5,182 bases of DNA from Dehalococcoidia bacterium (lineage in GTDB: Bacteria > Chloroflexota > Dehalococcoidia > Lucifugimonadales > JAGWBF01), in NCBI GenBank assembly GCA_021296025.1, contig JAGWBF010000114.1, positions 1 through 5,182 on the forward strand. The letters are read 5' to 3'. The number at the start of each line of letters is the position of its first letter. Position 1 is the stretch's first letter. Of the stretch, positions 1-5,157 are shown piece by piece. A model generated the notes under the pieces. It was given only the letters and a program-made list of their open reading frames with translations. It ran no database searches and had not been told where the DNA came from. The position numbers and the translations under genes were made by a program.

Positions 1-1085
1 ACAGAGTCCCCTGTCCGCTGCAGGATGTCGAGGGTGTTCCGCACATCCAGGCCCGATGGAACGGGGCTGAAGGTCATTTCTATGGTGCTGGGCTCAGCGC
101 CAGGGATCTGGACGACCAGCCTGTCACTTCCCAGGTTCTGAATTATGGGTTCGGTGGTTCCCAGGGCGTTGATGCGGTCCTCGATGATGCTCCTGACACC
201 GTCCATCTGGTCGGGGGTCGGCTCTATCACATCGACGTTGACGATGTCCAGGTTGGCGAGGGTGGCCAGGGAAGCCTGGAAATCTTCCTGTTCTTCGGGA
301 GCGATGGACAGCTCCTGCAAATCAAAGGATGTTTGGGCGGCGACCTGGACCAAGGCGGTCGGGTCGATGTCGTTCAGGGCAGTCTGAACCTCGAAACGGG
401 CAAGACTATCCTCGAAGGCCACGTCGAGGGAGGGCTCGTTCAACTCAAAAAGCGTTGTTGGCGACAACTGGGACAGGGCCTCTTCGATCCGAAATTCGGC
501 CCTGGATTCAAGCTGCAGGCCGGTGACGCTGTAGCTGCCTTCACCGGTGGACTCCAGGACAGCATCCACATATCCCAGGTTGTTCAGCACCTGGCGAAGA
601 GCCTCGTCCGTTGTGGGATCAGGAGCATCTCCTGCGCTGGTTGCTCCTGGCGACTCGCCGGCCGTCCCGGTACCGGCTGAGGCTAAGGTGAACTCCAAAA
701 CACCGTTGGTAAGCTGTAACTGTTCCAACGGTCCTAAGACTTCGATGCTTCTCCTAAGCTCCCGCTCGGAGATGTCGGCGAGGGATATGCCAGTTATGGC
801 GTATTCCCTCTGGGAGGTGGTAGCCCGGTCTTGGCCGGCATCGGCCAGGAGGGCCAGCAGGTCAGCCTCCTCCACAGGGGTGGAGAAGGTGACGCTGGCT
901 TGGTCCGGCAGCTCAGCTTCGTAAATGAGTAGGCTGCCTCCCTGCAGGTCCAAGCCCAGGGTCAGGCCCAGGGGACCACCGCCGGCAGCAGTGCTGAACG
1001 GGAGCTCATCCAGGGCGAGAGCTACTACGGACAGGATGATCAAAACGGAAACCAGGACGAAAACCTGGAGACCCCTTCTACGCAT
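1..1085 (-). CDS. secD: Protein translocase subunit SecD, N-terminal 361 residues (3' end off the window)
   Basis: SecD is a membrane subunit of SecDF(-YajC), an RND-type proton-driven helper that pulls proteins exported through SecYEG. The minus-strand translation from the ATG at 1085 stays open to the window edge. Seen: MRRR followed by a hydrophobic segment at about residues 7-25 (TM1), the family signature LGLDLQGG at 43-50, and the second P1-head signature RINALGTTEPIIQ (304-316) followed by DRLVVQIPG (321-329). Between the two signatures lie about 250 residues, far more than in short Gram-positive SecD proteins. This stretch contains three weakly similar units (about 73-134, 158-224, 226-290) and a Gly/Ala/Ser/Thr-rich linker at 135-158. 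The remaining membrane domain (TM2-6) and probably secF lie to the left. The start codon overlaps the stop of the upstream cca gene by 8 nt (ATGCGTAG); a weak GGGGTG lies upstream. The SecD identity is firm; the boundaries of the internal repeats are by eye. Confidence 0.93.
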   Translation of the reverse strand, partial: MRRRGLQVFVLVSVLIILSVVALALDELPFSTAAGGGPLGLTLGLDLQGGSLLIYEAELPDQASVTFSTPVEEADLLALLADAGQDRATTSQREYAITGISLADISERELRRSIEVLGPLEQLQLTNGVLEFTLASAGTGTAGESPGATSAGDAPDPTTDEALRQVLNNLGYVDAVLESTGEGSYSVTGLQLESRAEFRIEEALSQLSPTTLFELNEPSLDVAFEDSLARFEVQTALNDIDPTALVQVAAQTSFDLQELSIAPEEQEDFQASLATLANLDIVNVDVIEPTPDQMDGVRSIIEDRINALGTTEPIIQNLGSDRLVVQIPGAEPSTIEMTFSPVPSGLDVRNTLDILQRTGDS

Positions 1086-2583
1086 CTTGGCACCCCGAAG
1101 GGATTTCCCCTGCCTCACCCTCTGGGCTATCCGATGCCAGGCTTTGGGCCAACACTAGAGCGCCGTCGGCGTCACTGACCGCGCCCGATGCTTGGGCGCC
1201 GCGCACCTCTTCCAGAATCCTTCCCACCAGAGGTCCGGGCGGGAGTCCCAGGGCTCGCATCACATCGTGCCCCGTTATCAGCCTCGGCATGTTTTCGGGA
1301 GCCTGCTCTTGAGTACCCACGTTCAAGATATGCTCGGTAATGTCGATATGCTCTTTCCAGCCGTCCATGGTGATCGTCGGTCCCCTGGCGGCCAGGTGGT
1401 CGGCCAAGCTCAGGTACAGGGTGTCGATGGCCGTATCCCCAACATCACGGAAGAACTTATAGATGGCCCTGCGGGTGGGCATGTCACCACCCTGGCACAT
1501 CTGGGTCGGGCGCAGGTGGTTTTCCACCAGGGCAGCTAAAATATCTGCGCCGCGATTGGAGACCCTAAGGCGGCGCGAGATATCCCTGGACACTTCAGCA
1601 CCCAGGGTGTGGTGCCCAAGGAACCGGGTCTTCCCCTTTGGGTCTATCATCTTGGTCTGGGGTTTGGCCACATCGTGAAGCAGGGCGCCCATTTTCAACA
1701 TGGTCGCCCTGGTGTGACCGTCGCTAACCTCTTCGGCAAAATGGTCGTCTATCTCCGGACTCCAGGGTACCAGGCCAGCCAGCATATCCGCCTCGGAGTT
1801 TCGGGTTCCCGGGCTCAGGACTCTTTCGACCGCACCCACCGCCTCGATGGAGTGGTCGAAGACATCCCAGTAGTGCTCCCTGGGTTGGGACACGCCCTTG
1901 GCCGCCTGCAACTCAGGGATTATAGCGCAAAGCAGACCCAGTCCGTCCATCTTGCGCAGGTGCTCTTTGGCCTTTTCCGATGCAAGGATGGCCAGCAGCT
2001 CGTTCCGAATTCGCTCTCCGGCCAGGTTGGACACAAGGTGGGAGTCGGAGCGCATAAATGCAGAAGTCTCCGGGTCTATATGGAAATCGAGCTGGGCCGA
2101 AAGCCTCACCGCCCGGAGAAGGCGGACCGGATCATCACGAAATGCATGGGGCCCTATAGCTCGGATGACCCTGTTGCCCAGGTCTGCCGTGCCTCCCAAG
2201 GGGTCAATTATGTGGTCAGGCCAATCGGACCTGTCCCAGTACTCCGAGGAAAGGGCAATGGCATCGATAGTAAAGTCCCGCCTGCGCAGGTCATCGTGAA
2301 GGGAGCCTTGGATGCCTGAAAGGTCCACGCTCCAGCGCCCGTAGGCCGGGTCATCTACTACGACCCTGGCAACGTGGTGTTCGTGGCTTAGCGGCACAAA
2401 GGCTCCCCCAAGATGCCTGGCCAACTCCCCTGCAAAGGGCATAGGATCGTCGGTCTGAATGGCTACGTCGATGTCCCAGGTCTGCCTGCCGAGAAGGGCA
2501 TCACGGAGAAGTCCCCCGACAAGGTAAGCGGGCAGGGAGCAGCTTTCGAAGATGCTTCTTAGGTCGCCAAGAATCCTTGGCAT
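1078..2583 (-). CDS. cca: CCA tRNA nucleotidyltransferase / poly(A) polymerase family protein with HD domain
   Basis: A class II nucleotidyltransferase that adds C/A residues to tRNA 3' ends in the cytoplasm; sequence alone does not separate full CCA, A-only or poly(A) activity. The 501-residue protein shows the polymerase head signature LVGGLLRD at 21-28, then LLGRQTWDID with the catalytic carboxylates D37 and D39. The motif RRRDFTIDA follows at 100-108, where the usual FTIN asparagine is aspartate. The RNA-binding neck has RLLRAVRLSAQLDF (154-167) and ERIRNEL (190-196). An HD phosphohydrolase domain follows: H244, the H303-D304 pair in LLHDVAKP, and H324/H325. The C-terminal 100 residues are helical-looking and end in an acidic Ser/Ala-rich tail. 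The ATG at 2583 was chosen because the frame is open to 2739 but the extra 52 residues would lie inside def and do not look like the family. It sits 7 nt after the def stop without a clear Shine-Dalgarno, suggesting coupled reinitiation. Its stop overlaps secD. Confidence 0.9.
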   Translation of the reverse strand: MPRILGDLRSIFESCSLPAYLVGGLLRDALLGRQTWDIDVAIQTDDPMPFAGELARHLGGAFVPLSHEHHVARVVVDDPAYGRWSVDLSGIQGSLHDDLRRRDFTIDAIALSSEYWDRSDWPDHIIDPLGGTADLGNRVIRAIGPHAFRDDPVRLLRAVRLSAQLDFHIDPETSAFMRSDSHLVSNLAGERIRNELLAILASEKAKEHLRKMDGLGLLCAIIPELQAAKGVSQPREHYWDVFDHSIEAVGAVERVLSPGTRNSEADMLAGLVPWSPEIDDHFAEEVSDGHTRATMLKMGALLHDVAKPQTKMIDPKGKTRFLGHHTLGAEVSRDISRRLRVSNRGADILAALVENHLRPTQMCQGGDMPTRRAIYKFFRDVGDTAIDTLYLSLADHLAARGPTITMDGWKEHIDITEHILNVGTQEQAPENMPRLITGHDVMRALGLPPGPLVGRILEEVRGAQASGAVSDADGALVLAQSLASDSPEGEAGEIPSGCQDA

Positions 2584-2590
2584 GTGGAGA

Positions 2591-3166
2591 TTATGGTTCT
2601 GCAATGGCGGTTCGGCGAAGGTACTGAAGGTATCCGGGACTATGCGGTGGAGCGGGATTCTCCGAAGGCTCATCCTCGTCGGGCTCCTCTTCGTGGGGGT
2701 CCAGCTTCCAAATCTGGTCCTTTTCAATAAGGTGGTCAACGTACAGGGTGCCGTTCAGGTGGTCCAGCTCATGTTCCAGTGCTTGGGCAAGCAGGCCCTC
2801 AGCCTTGATGCGCACCAGCTTGCCATTTCGGTCCAGGCCCTTTGCCCGGACCTTCTCCGAGCGGGTGACCATTCCCCGGTAGCCGGGAATGCTCAGGCAG
2901 CCCTCGGAAATTTCCCGTGTTCCTTCCCGGCGTGTGATTTCCGGGTTGATGAGCACACGGGGTTCCTCGTCTTCGGGAAGCTGGATCACGAACACCCTCT
3001 GCAGCACCCCAACCTGGTTGGCAGCTATGCCAACCCCATCTTCAGCGTACATGGTCTCTACCATATCATCGATAAGCCTCTGGAGGGACGGGGCGATGTT
3101 GCTTATCCGCTTTGCACGTGTTCGCAGTATGGGGTCCGGCACAATCCTCATGGGAAGGCGGGCCAT
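2591..3166 (-). CDS. def: Peptide deformylase
   Basis: Removes the formyl group from the N-terminal methionine of nascent proteins at the ribosome exit, using a divalent metal (usually Fe2+). All three family motifs are present in the 191-residue product. Motif 1 is GVGIAANQ at 44-51 (Ile replaces the common Leu; Gln51 is the oxyanion-hole residue). Motif 2 is EGCLS at 88-92 (Cys90 is a metal ligand). Motif 3 is HELDHLNG at 132-139 (His132 and His136 ligands, Glu133 catalytic). The catalytic core ends near residue 155. The last 35 or so residues form an acidic, Pro-rich tail (HEEEPDEDEPSENPAPP) that is an extension of the usual type 1 length. The start at 3166 is preferred over Met6 (3151) because GAGGTG lies 5 nt upstream of it. 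It is the first gene of the apparent def-cca-secD operon; its TAA is 7 nt before the cca ATG. Confidence 0.96.
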   Translation of the reverse strand: MARLPMRIVPDPILRTRAKRISNIAPSLQRLIDDMVETMYAEDGVGIAANQVGVLQRVFVIQLPEDEEPRVLINPEITRREGTREISEGCLSIPGYRGMVTRSEKVRAKGLDRNGKLVRIKAEGLLAQALEHELDHLNGTLYVDHLIEKDQIWKLDPHEEEPDEDEPSENPAPPHSPGYLQYLRRTAIAEP

Positions 3167-3171
3167 GCATG

Positions 3172-3177
3172 CACCTC
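3172..3177 (-). promoter_or_regulatory. Shine-Dalgarno of def
   Basis: The minus strand reads GAGGTG followed by 5 nt and then the ATG at 3166. It decides for the first Met rather than Met6, which has no such motif in front. An overlapping out-of-frame ATG at 3170 is too close to this site to be a likely start. Confidence 0.75.
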
Positions 3178-3232
3178 GCAGGCAGCTGTGGACCCTGGAT
3201 GCCCGTCCGGCGTCAGGCAGGGCCTGGACCCG

Positions 3233-3262
3233 ATTATAGCCGTACCTATAGAAAGGTGTAAA
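3233..3262 (-). promoter_or_regulatory. Sigma70-type promoter for the def-cca-secD operon
   Basis: Reading the minus strand, TTTACA (3262-3257, five of six matches to TTGACA) is followed by an 18-nt spacer and a perfect TATAAT (3238-3233). The predicted transcription start is near 3226, giving a leader of about 60 nt before the def ATG at 3166. The box sequences are seen directly. Use as the operon promoter is inferred from position and from the lack of any comparable site inside the tight gene junctions. The hairpin at 3280-3310 lies about 18 bp upstream of the -35 box. Confidence 0.7.
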
Positions 3263-3279
3263 GCTGAAGGCCCTTCTCC

Positions 3280-3310
3280 CTTGCGAAAGGACGGGTGTCC
3301 CTTTCGCAAG
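3280..3310. repeat. Inverted repeat / hairpin next to the def promoter
   Basis: Arm 1 (3280-3292, CTTGCGAAAGGAC) pairs with arm 2 (3297-3310, GTCCCTTTCGCAAG) with a single bulged C and a GGGT loop (3293-3296). This gives 13 base pairs, 11 of them continuous. Neither strand has a T-run after the stem, so it is not a standard intrinsic terminator. It could be an operator for the def promoter, a small dispersed repeat, or part of the composite repeat region to its right; nothing in the sequence decides. Confidence 0.7.
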
Positions 3311-3338
3311 CCCGGCCCTCTGTTATGCCACGCCTTTC

Positions 3339-3366
3339 GTCATTGCGGCGTATGCCGCAATCCAGG
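3339..3366. repeat. Short palindromic dispersed-repeat unit (GTCATTGCGGC..GCCGCAATCCAG type)
   Basis: A perfect 8-bp inverted repeat ATTGCGGC (3342-3349), loop GTAT, GCCGCAAT (3354-3361), framed by GTC on the left and CCAGG on the right. Read on the minus strand it would encode SWIAAYAAMT. This closely parallels the SWIPAFAGMT-like peptide produced when the common intergenic palindrome GTCATTCCCGCGAAAGCGGGAATCCA is translated. The palindrome is seen directly. Membership in that class of dispersed intergenic repeats is recognised from memory and needs a genome-wide count. Confidence 0.65.
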
Positions 3367-3368
3367 AG

Positions 3369-3436
3369 GTTCCGTTTGCTCTTAGCGTATGGACTACCTG
3401 GACATAGTCACACCCTACGCTAAAAGCAAACGGAAC
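3369..3436. repeat. 68-bp long inverted repeat, candidate MITE-like element
   Basis: The arms 3369-3389 and 3416-3436 are 21 nt each and are reverse complements except for one position. Arm 1 is GTTCCGTTTGCTCTTAGCGT plus A; the partner has A opposite the C at 3381. The 26-nt loop (3390-3415) contains a further 5-bp stem, GACTA (3392-3396) with TAGTC (3405-3409). The whole block would therefore fold into one long hairpin. It starts 2 nt after the short palindrome at 3339-3366. No target-site duplication is apparent at its edges and it has no coding capacity. It may be a non-autonomous mobile unit, two fused transposon ends, or a structured RNA or operator. Confidence 0.75.
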
Positions 3437-3504
3437 GCGCGTGTCTAACGGATGGGTTACGCTACCTACATATCGAACAACGGGCCAACTGTTCAGTCCC
3501 AGAT

Positions 3505-3749
3505 GTGCCACTTCTCTCGACTCTGTGGGGATTGCACGTGGTTCGCAAAAGGGACATACTCTCAAAGTTGGGAGACCTTATCAACTTGGCACACCTTGAC
3601 CTGAGTCAAAACCAGTTGAGCGGGAAGATACCAGCGTGGGTGCTAGACGTTTACCTTAGGGGGAAGACCTGGTGCTCCACACCAACTATTTCGAGTTGGT
3701 AGTGAGTTCCTTAGAGACTTGGGGCGATTACAGCCTGCCGGATTGCTGA
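3505..3749 (+). pseudogene. Decayed leucine-rich-repeat gene fragment
   Basis: The frame from 3505 (a GTG without Shine-Dalgarno) to the TAG at 3700-3702 contains one clear plant-type leucine-rich repeat: LGDLINLAHLDLSQNQLSG then KIP (about 3565-3633), followed by VLDVYLRG, which resembles the start of a next repeat missing several residues. After about 3660 a second frame continues with GEDLVLHTNYFELVV and then SSLETWGDYSLPDC to a TGA at 3747-3749, suggesting a frameshifted gene end. The frame upstream is open back to 3424 but shows no LRR there. No signal peptide or valid start is visible. LRR proteins of this type are usually long, secreted, multi-repeat proteins, so a single repeat points to a relic. 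The stop falls inside the 10-bp palindrome TGAGGCCTCA (3747-3756). The LRR signature is solid; joining the two frames into one relic is inference. It could also be a spurious short reading frame. Confidence 0.45.
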
Positions 3750-3807
3750 GGCCTCACAGGCCCCCGGATCTTGAAGAATAGGTCCCAGGCACAGAGTAAC
3801 CAGCAGG

Positions 3808-3814
3808 AAGGAGG
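3808..3814 (+). promoter_or_regulatory. Strong Shine-Dalgarno of the tandem PH-like gene
   Basis: AAGGAGG ends 7 nt before the ATG at 3822. This is a near-ideal ribosome binding site and fixes the start of the downstream gene. No convincing -35/-10 pair was found between 3750 and 3800; the best guess (TTGAAG near 3770) has no good -10 partner. Confidence 0.85.
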
Positions 3815-3821
3815 TTAAACA

Positions 3822-4862
3822 ATGGCGACGAAAGAACTGCGCCAACGCGTTGATGTCCAGTGGGGGCAGCATACGCTCTCGTGGGGTCAGGAAAACCATG
3901 ACCGCGAGCGCAAGCTGATTTACGAATACCTGGACCAGAATGAAAACATCATGGGGCTGGTGGGCTGTACCTGGGGGCCCGCGGCGGCATTCGGCGAGGG
4001 CGCGGGACTCATGATGCGTCAGCAAAGGCTCAAGGGCGCCGCAGTCGTCACCGACCTCAGCATCCACCTCGTTGCCCACAAGGGCCTCAACAAACTGGTG
4101 ACCCAGATGCCATTGCCCAGCATCACGGCAGTGGAACACGCTGGCGGAGTGGTAACCGTGGCCGGCGCCGGTATCCATAATTGGGCTGGGATGGGGCAGG
4201 ACGACCCCTTCCAAATCCGGGATATTCACGGCGCCCTGGGTGCCCGCTTCGCCGAACTGGTGCAGCAACTTCAAACCGCGCCTCGCTCAACCGTCCCTCC
4301 CTCCTCCGCCCATCAAATCTCTGCAATAAGCAAGATCGAACGCATTGATGCCCAGTGGCAGGAGCGTTCCGCAATGGCCAGCCGAACGAATCCCGGATTT
4401 CTCGCTCGTCTTCTGAGCAACGCGACGGGCGCCAATCTCAACAAGTACGAAGGCGAACGCAAGAAGCTGCACGAGATGCTTGATGACGACGAGAACATTG
4501 AGTACTGGCTGGGAGGCCGCTGGGGGTTGCCCAATGATTTCGAGTTCTCGCCCGTAGGTGGGGTTGGGAGCAACAGGACGGGCCACGAGGGTATAGCAGT
4601 CGCTACAGACCGCCGTGTCCTCCTGTTGCGAAGTGGAGTGCTCGGCTCTGGGGAAATAGAACTGCCCTACGACCGTATCGATGACGTTGGATACAACGAT
4701 GGGATGATGACCTCCGGCGTCGAGTTCCAGGGCAGTACAATCGAACCCTACAGTTTCTACCTTGACCACAACAACAAAGCTGGCGTCAAAGGCCAAGCCC
4801 GGCGCCTTGTAGATTGCGTACGGCAACATCTTGGCTCGCCTCCCACCGCGGACGCGGATTAG
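3822..4862 (+). CDS. Tandem bacterial PH-like (YokE/bPH_3-style) domain protein, function unknown
   Basis: A 346-residue, apparently cytoplasmic protein without signal peptide or membrane segment. It is built of two diverged copies of the same module. Copy 1 spans about 5-150 and copy 2 about 169-338, joined by a Pro/Ser-rich linker (153-164). Parallel landmarks are RVDVQW (9-14) and RIDAQW (174-179), then RKLIYEYLDQNENI (30-43) and RKKLHEMLDDDENI (213-226), then GCTWG (48-52) and GGRWG (231-235). Copy 2 keeps the bacterial PH-like core GIAVATDRRVLLL (257-269) with IELPYDRIDDVGY (279-291). In copy 1 the equivalent AAVVTDLSIHLVAHKG (73-88) has lost the DRR signature. YokE-like PH folds are known as small beta-barrel adaptor or binding modules of mostly unknown role; ligand and partner cannot be told here. 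The gene stands alone: divergent from def, with about 295 bp of non-coding DNA after it. Base composition is like that of the housekeeping genes. The coding call is firm; the domain family call is moderate. Confidence 0.85.
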   Translation: MATKELRQRVDVQWGQHTLSWGQENHDRERKLIYEYLDQNENIMGLVGCTWGPAAAFGEGAGLMMRQQRLKGAAVVTDLSIHLVAHKGLNKLVTQMPLPSITAVEHAGGVVTVAGAGIHNWAGMGQDDPFQIRDIHGALGARFAELVQQLQTAPRSTVPPSSAHQISAISKIERIDAQWQERSAMASRTNPGFLARLLSNATGANLNKYEGERKKLHEMLDDDENIEYWLGGRWGLPNDFEFSPVGGVGSNRTGHEGIAVATDRRVLLLRSGVLGSGEIELPYDRIDDVGYNDGMMTSGVEFQGSTIEPYSFYLDHNNKAGVKGQARRLVDCVRQHLGSPPTADAD

Positions 4863-4990
4863 ACCTCCCACCCAGCCGGTTACTACTTAGGCTCCCCAGC
4901 AAAGCGAGCCCCGATAGGATGGAAGAGGGCAAATGGGCTTGGATCGCCTCTCCTGGTGCTGCTGCCGGCAGTTTCAACCCGTCCACCAGA

Positions 4991-5040
4991 CTTGATAAAA
5001 TCAAGAACCTTCACCTTGAGGTTCAAGGTGGCGGCTTGAT
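4991..5040. repeat. Cluster of alternating CTTGA / TCAAG dyads
   Basis: Five alternating sense and antisense copies of one short word occur within 50 bp: CTTGAT (4991-4996), ATCAAG (5000-5005), CCTTGA (5014-5019), TCAAGG (5023-5028) and CTTGAT (5035-5040). They form two neat inverted repeats: CTTGAT-AAA-ATCAAG, and CACCTTGA-GGT-TCAAGGTG (5012-5019 with 5023-5030). A competing pairing exists between GAACCT (5005-5010) and AGGTTC (5019-5024). The arrangement could be a multi-site operator or an attenuator-like leader for a gene starting near 5158, or a chance cluster. Confidence 0.55.
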
Positions 5041-5045
5041 TGGTG

Positions 5046-5061
5046 CCCGGCGGGGGCCGGG
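5046..5061. repeat. Short GC-rich hairpin
   Basis: CCCGGC (5046-5051), loop GGGG, GCCGGG (5056-5061): six GC pairs, extendable by a G-U pair. It is followed on the plus strand by TCAATCTCACAATTC, which is not T-rich, so it is at best a weak or factor-dependent terminator. It directly follows the dyad cluster. Confidence 0.45.
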
Positions 5062-5157
5062 TCAATCTCACAATTCAATACCAGCTATCTGAGGACGAGG
5101 GCCTGGGAATCGGACGGACATACTGTTACGCTGAGTTATGTGAAGAGAAGAGGTGAA

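Larger units (their letters stand above)
4863..5157 (+). other. Non-coding gap after the PH-like gene
   Basis: About 295 bp without a convincing gene. Reading frames here on either strand lack ribosome binding sites and recognisable protein features. The first part contains the self-complementary CTGCCGGCAG (4962-4971) followed only by TTT, a poor candidate terminator for the upstream gene. The right half holds the dyad cluster at 4991-5040 and the GC-rich hairpin at 5046-5061. No clear promoter for the reading frame beginning at 5158 was found. Confidence 0.6.

Noticed and set aside
145..1158. Several plus-strand reading frames of 65-125 codons
   Set aside because: All are antisense to secD, whose minus-strand frame is open throughout and carries both SecD signatures.
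1609..2319. 236-codon plus-strand reading frame
   Set aside because: It is an antisense shadow of the cca coding region, explained by high-GC codon bias.
3280..3310. Rho-independent terminator
   Set aside because: The stem is good but no run of T follows it on either strand, and no gene ends nearby in a matching orientation.
2552..3385. 277-codon plus-strand reading frame
   Set aside because: It lies opposite def and the start of cca, both of which have complete catalytic motifs. Its translation has no recognisable domain and no ribosome binding site.
3323..3565. 80-codon minus-strand frame ending in SWIAAYAAMTKGVA
   Set aside because: Its C-terminal part is just the translated palindrome and long inverted repeat. 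It has no ribosome binding site, so it is a spurious protein of the kind often mis-annotated over such repeats.
3369..3621. Integron attC-like recombination site
   Set aside because: Scattered matches to RYYYAAC (GTCTAAC at 3443-3449) and GTTRRRY (GTTGAGC at 3615-3621; GTTAAAC at 3813-3819) exist. They are not paired by complementary arms, and the long inverted repeat has GTT/AAC ends in the opposite arrangement.
3682..3699. Hairpin CCAACT-ATTTCG-AGTTGG
   Set aside because: Only six base pairs inside the relic reading frame, with no T-run; not enough to call a regulatory element.
3711..4274. 187-codon minus-strand reading frame
   Set aside because: It is antisense to the PH-like gene, which has a strong Shine-Dalgarno and internal protein duplication; no domain is seen in the antisense product.
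4287..4871. 194-codon minus-strand reading frame
   Set aside because: It is a shadow of the second PH-like copy, with no start signal and no recognised features.
4814..5092. 92-codon plus-strand frame overlapping the end of the PH-like gene
   Set aside because: It starts inside the upstream gene without a ribosome binding site; the product is low-complexity and shows no domain.
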